This document shows, piece after piece, positions 61,222-64,000 of a stretch of DNA of 64,000 nucleotides (position 1 is its first letter; the number at the start of each line of letters is the position of its first letter). Both the position numbers and the translations under genes were made by a program. A model generated the notes under the pieces. It did not search any database. It was not told where the DNA came from and saw nothing but the letters and a program-made list of their open reading frames with translations. Source of the stretch: Phoronis australis (Eukaryota > Phoronida > Phoronidae). The DNA lies in assembly GCA_002633005.1 (NCBI GenBank), contig NMRA01000589.1, positions 30,641-94,640 of the forward strand. The letters are read 5' to 3'.

Positions 61222-62158
61222 AGTATGAAAATTTTGAGACATCCAGTTGAGAAAACAAATAATACTAGAATAAAAACTTACAAAAATTAGAGACGTTGCG
61301 TCTGCATCTTAGGGCCTTCAGCTTGGCTTTTGACGTTATCGTTATTCTGGCCAATTGGTGGCGTTTTGACCAGACGGCGCGGCGTTGACGTCAGAACACC
61401 ATCCCATAAGTGACAAATCGAATCTTAAACCACCTCTTTTATTTAAAGAGAGACTCTCAATGCGCTCACGGAGAGCTTCCTTTACACCCCTTCCTCACAG
61501 TCTAGAATAGTGACATCATCAGCATTGAAGTCATGTCCAGTGGCGCACAGGTGGCTAATGGGGATCCTTACACTGAACACCATAGGCAACACCTGATTTA
61601 TTATCCCTGGGGGTCTTGTCTTTGACATTAACCAGTTGTCTGGGAGGGATTTAAACAGTTTGTGGATGATAAAAATGTCAAACTTTTTAAATGTCCTCTT
61701 GAGGCAGTCAGAAAGACCCTGGTCGTAGGGAATCATCACACGATTAGGAGAACTCATAGTAGTGATTGTCTGAGTGCTTACTTTACTCCTCTCTGATCTT
61801 TCCGCTTTGGTGAACGACCAATGTGCGGGATAATTGCATTTGGCAAGAGCATCTTTAGTGTAGTTCAGTTCCTCAGAAATGGTCGAAGGATCGCAAATGA
61901 TAGTGTCAGCTCTGTGGTTCAATGAGCGAATCACACCCAGGTTGTGGATGAGAGGATGGTTGGAGACAAATTGCAAATAGTGATCAGTGTGAGTACTCTT
62001 TCCTGTTTAATGGTGACTAAACAGTCCAGAAAAGGTAGCTTGCCGTCTTTACAGCTGGGTTCCTGAGTGAATTTGATGTTTGGGTCAAACTCAATTATGA
62101 ACTTGAAGAAGGCATAGAGTTCATTCTTGCACATAATAGCAATCGTGTCGTCCACATA
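61222..62158 (-). mobile_element. Penelope-like element, degenerate minus copy with the GIY-YIG core deleted
   Basis: Reading down from 62158: YVDDTIAIMCKNEL (RT catalytic box), FTQEPSCKDGKLPFLDCLV, LNHRADTIICDPSTI, then CATGHDFNADDVTILDCEEG and a non-coding 3' end matching 49845-50140. Compared with the plus copy, the segment with the YIGET motif is missing. Frameshifts are present, so it is inactive. The 5' end is at an n/poly-G junction. Confidence 0.85.
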
Positions 62159-62184
62159 NGGGGGGGGGGGGTGGCCAGGGTACT

Positions 62185-63165
62185 TACTGACTAAAAATGA
62201 GCTGTTCGAAGACCCCATATATAGCTTTGCTACTATGGGATGTTCCCTGTCAATTGCTCAAATCTGTGACCTTTTGTCGTTAGATCTGAACACTACTTAT
62301 TTTGTGTTTAACCAGTTGCATTAAATTGAACCGCACGGATGTGCTATGGGCTCGCCTGTATCTCCCATGGTAGCAAACCTATATACGGATGTCTTCGAAC
62401 AGGTCATTGTTATAGTCAGTACCGTCTGGCCACCTCTCTAGAGTGTGGTTGAGATATGTGGACGACACGTTTGTTATTATTCGCAAGAATGAACTCCCTG
62501 CCTTCTTCAAGTTCATTAATGAGTTTGACTCTAACATCAGATTCACTCAGGAACCCTGTAAAGACGGTAAACTACCTGTTCTGGACTGTTTAGTCTCCAA
62601 TAAACAGGGCAAATCATTTGACACTAAGGTTTACCGCAAGAGTACTCACACTGATTATTATTTACAATTTCACTCGAGCCATCCTCTCATCCACAACCTA
62701 GTCACTTGGGTGTGATTCGTACTTTGAACCACAGAGCTAACACTATCATTTGTGATCCATCGACCGTTCCTGAGGAACTGAATTACACTAAAGATGCTCT
62801 TACCGAATGCGGTTATCCACGTTGGTCATTCACCAAAGCGGAAAGATCAGAGAGGAGAAAAGTAAACACTCAGACAACCACTACAGTGAGTTCTCCTACT
62901 CGTTCCCTACGTCCAGGGTCTTTCTGACTGCCTCAAGAGGACATTTAAACAGTTTGACATTTCTATCATCCGCAAACCGATTATTTCTTTCCACATACAA
63001 CTGGTTAACTTCAAGACCCCCAGGGTAATAAATCATGTGCTGTCTATGGTGTTCAGTAGATCCCCAGTGCTCAGACAGTTACATAGGTGAAACGAAACAG
63101 TCCATTAAAATGCGTATGTCACAATATCGCCGTCATAGTTACGGGGACACTTAGGATTCGGAACA
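62185..63165 (+). mobile_element. Penelope-like element, degenerate plus copy with RT and GIY-YIG
   Basis: In order: ENELFEDPIYSFATMGCSL-like lead, HGCAMGSPVSP (62331-62366), RYVDDTFVII (YVDD at 62455-62466), the KDGKLPVLDCLVSNKQGKSF block, LNHRANTIICDPSTV, then the GIY-YIG core with CSDSYIGETKQSIKMRM near 63060-63130. A stop before the HGCAMG block and later frameshifts disable it. The 5' RT portion is absent. Confidence 0.88.
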
Positions 63166-63640
63166 CGGCGCAATCGTAACGGAACTATGGCCAAGTATAG
63201 GCTCTCCCGCGATATCCCAGGCGACCGGCAATGGCGCTGCGCCGCACTACGACTCCGTTTCCGTCGTTTGCTTCACTGTGCAATGAAGACAATTATTTCA
63301 TTTTTTTAAAGAAAATGGTATCTGAGTGACGATGAAAAGTAGAAGCTGCTGGTAAGATGTGAATTTAAATCGAAGCCTTAGTGAATCGCTCAGAAACTCA
63401 TAATTCTCTCTTAGTCAAACCTTAACTTAAGACGATTTCCAAAGCAATCGCGTCATTATTGCCAACACAAAAAAACGGATTTCGTCTTTGGGCAATTGAA
63501 GACTATTTTAAATACAATAAATTTGTTACGAACTGATTGCACAAAATATAAAACGTGTAATAAGCATTACAAAAAGAAGAAGGTTTCGCGCGCAAACGCT
63601 GTGGACCATAAACAAGTAGGTCTCTTAGTATCAAAATTGG
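63166..63640. other. No supported feature
   Basis: No SYCP1 exon or other coding pattern is visible. The open frame at 63496-63684 is chance, overlapping the SINE. Confidence 0.4.
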
Positions 63641-63647
63641 GAGTTAA

Positions 63648-63715
63648 ATCGCGGTGGTGCAGTGGCAAAGCACGCGCTCTCTAACCACCAGGTCGTGAGT
63701 TCGAGTTTGTGGCAA
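63648..63715 (+). mobile_element. tRNA-like SINE head
   Basis: GGTGGTGCAGTGGCAAAGC (A-box region) and GAGTTCGAGTTT (B-box-like) in tRNA spacing. The acceptor stem is not convincing, so I call it SINE-derived. Confidence 0.5.
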
Positions 63716-63869
63716 TTGCAGTTTTTCCTGTTTGACACGTTCTCCGTGTTTTTTGTCTTTTTTTCTTGGATAATACTTCACGAATCAAGGAAAATGCTTT
63801 ATTTTTAGAGGAACCCCCTCGAACTCACCCCATTCGGTGCTATGCGAATCTACAATCGTTTACAGCCGA

Positions 63870-63912
63870 AATGTTGGGCCCCCCCTTGTGATATCCTCGA
63901 TCCGCCACTGTG
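63870..63912. mobile_element. End of a GGCGGATC-type non-autonomous element
   Basis: CCCCCCTTGTGATATCCTCG then ATCCGCCACTG, the same end as at 30585-30760 in the same orientation. The other end is not identified. Confidence 0.5.
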
Positions 63913-64000
63913 GCATAAGTAATGGACTGAAGTGTGTGGTCTGTTGTACAGACAAATTGGTGCTTAAAATTCATGTTCAGGAAAAGTGAATCCTAGAAAT

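Overview
This is eukaryotic nuclear DNA from an animal. Genes are split into short exons with GT/AG introns, and every multi-exon model below keeps its reading frame through all its junctions. The rest is AT-rich and crowded with degenerate transposons, tRNA-derived SINEs, MITEs and microsatellites. Gene content (a SYCP1-type synaptonemal protein, MTRES1, a tandem GM2-activator family, a discoidin-domain secreted protein) and the Penelope-like elements suggest a marine invertebrate such as an amphioxus, hemichordate or mollusc. The sequence alone does not let me choose. Isolated n characters, mostly beside poly-G runs, suggest a draft assembly.

Layout. 0-13 kb: Penelope and LINE relics; two direct copies of a ~1.4 kb repeat (1346-2777 and 9168-10831) on either side of an intronless gene (7127-8527) encoding an endonuclease/exonuclease/phosphatase (EEP) domain plus two zinc-finger motifs; then a ~1.2 kb SINE-built palindrome. 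13.5-17.2 kb: MTRES1 in four exons (+). 18.5-19.3 kb: a decayed GM2A-like pseudogene (-). 22.3-26.1 kb: a three-exon secreted F5/8 type C (discoidin) protein (+). 29.2-44.0 kb: three intact GM2-activator-like (ML domain) genes in tandem on the minus strand, with identical four-exon structure and intron phases. 48.9-53.0 kb: a three-exon gene (-) for an unrecognised 184-residue tyrosine/proline-rich protein. 55.1-61.0 kb: the 5' thirteen exons of SYCP1 (+), divergent from the previous gene across about 2 kb. 61.2-63.2 kb: two head-to-head degenerate Penelope-like elements.

How they relate. The three ML genes are recent tandem paralogues and probably bind and present lipids in lysosomes or outside the cell. 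The unknown gene and SYCP1 point away from a common 2 kb interval, but shared regulation is only a possibility. The other genes are functionally unrelated neighbours. I found no bacterial-type system, CRISPR array or convincing functional tRNA gene. The most unusual items are the stand-alone EEP plus zinc-finger gene, the ML cluster with its relic, the unknown 184-residue protein, and several mobile-element structures whose insertion history can be read from the sequence.
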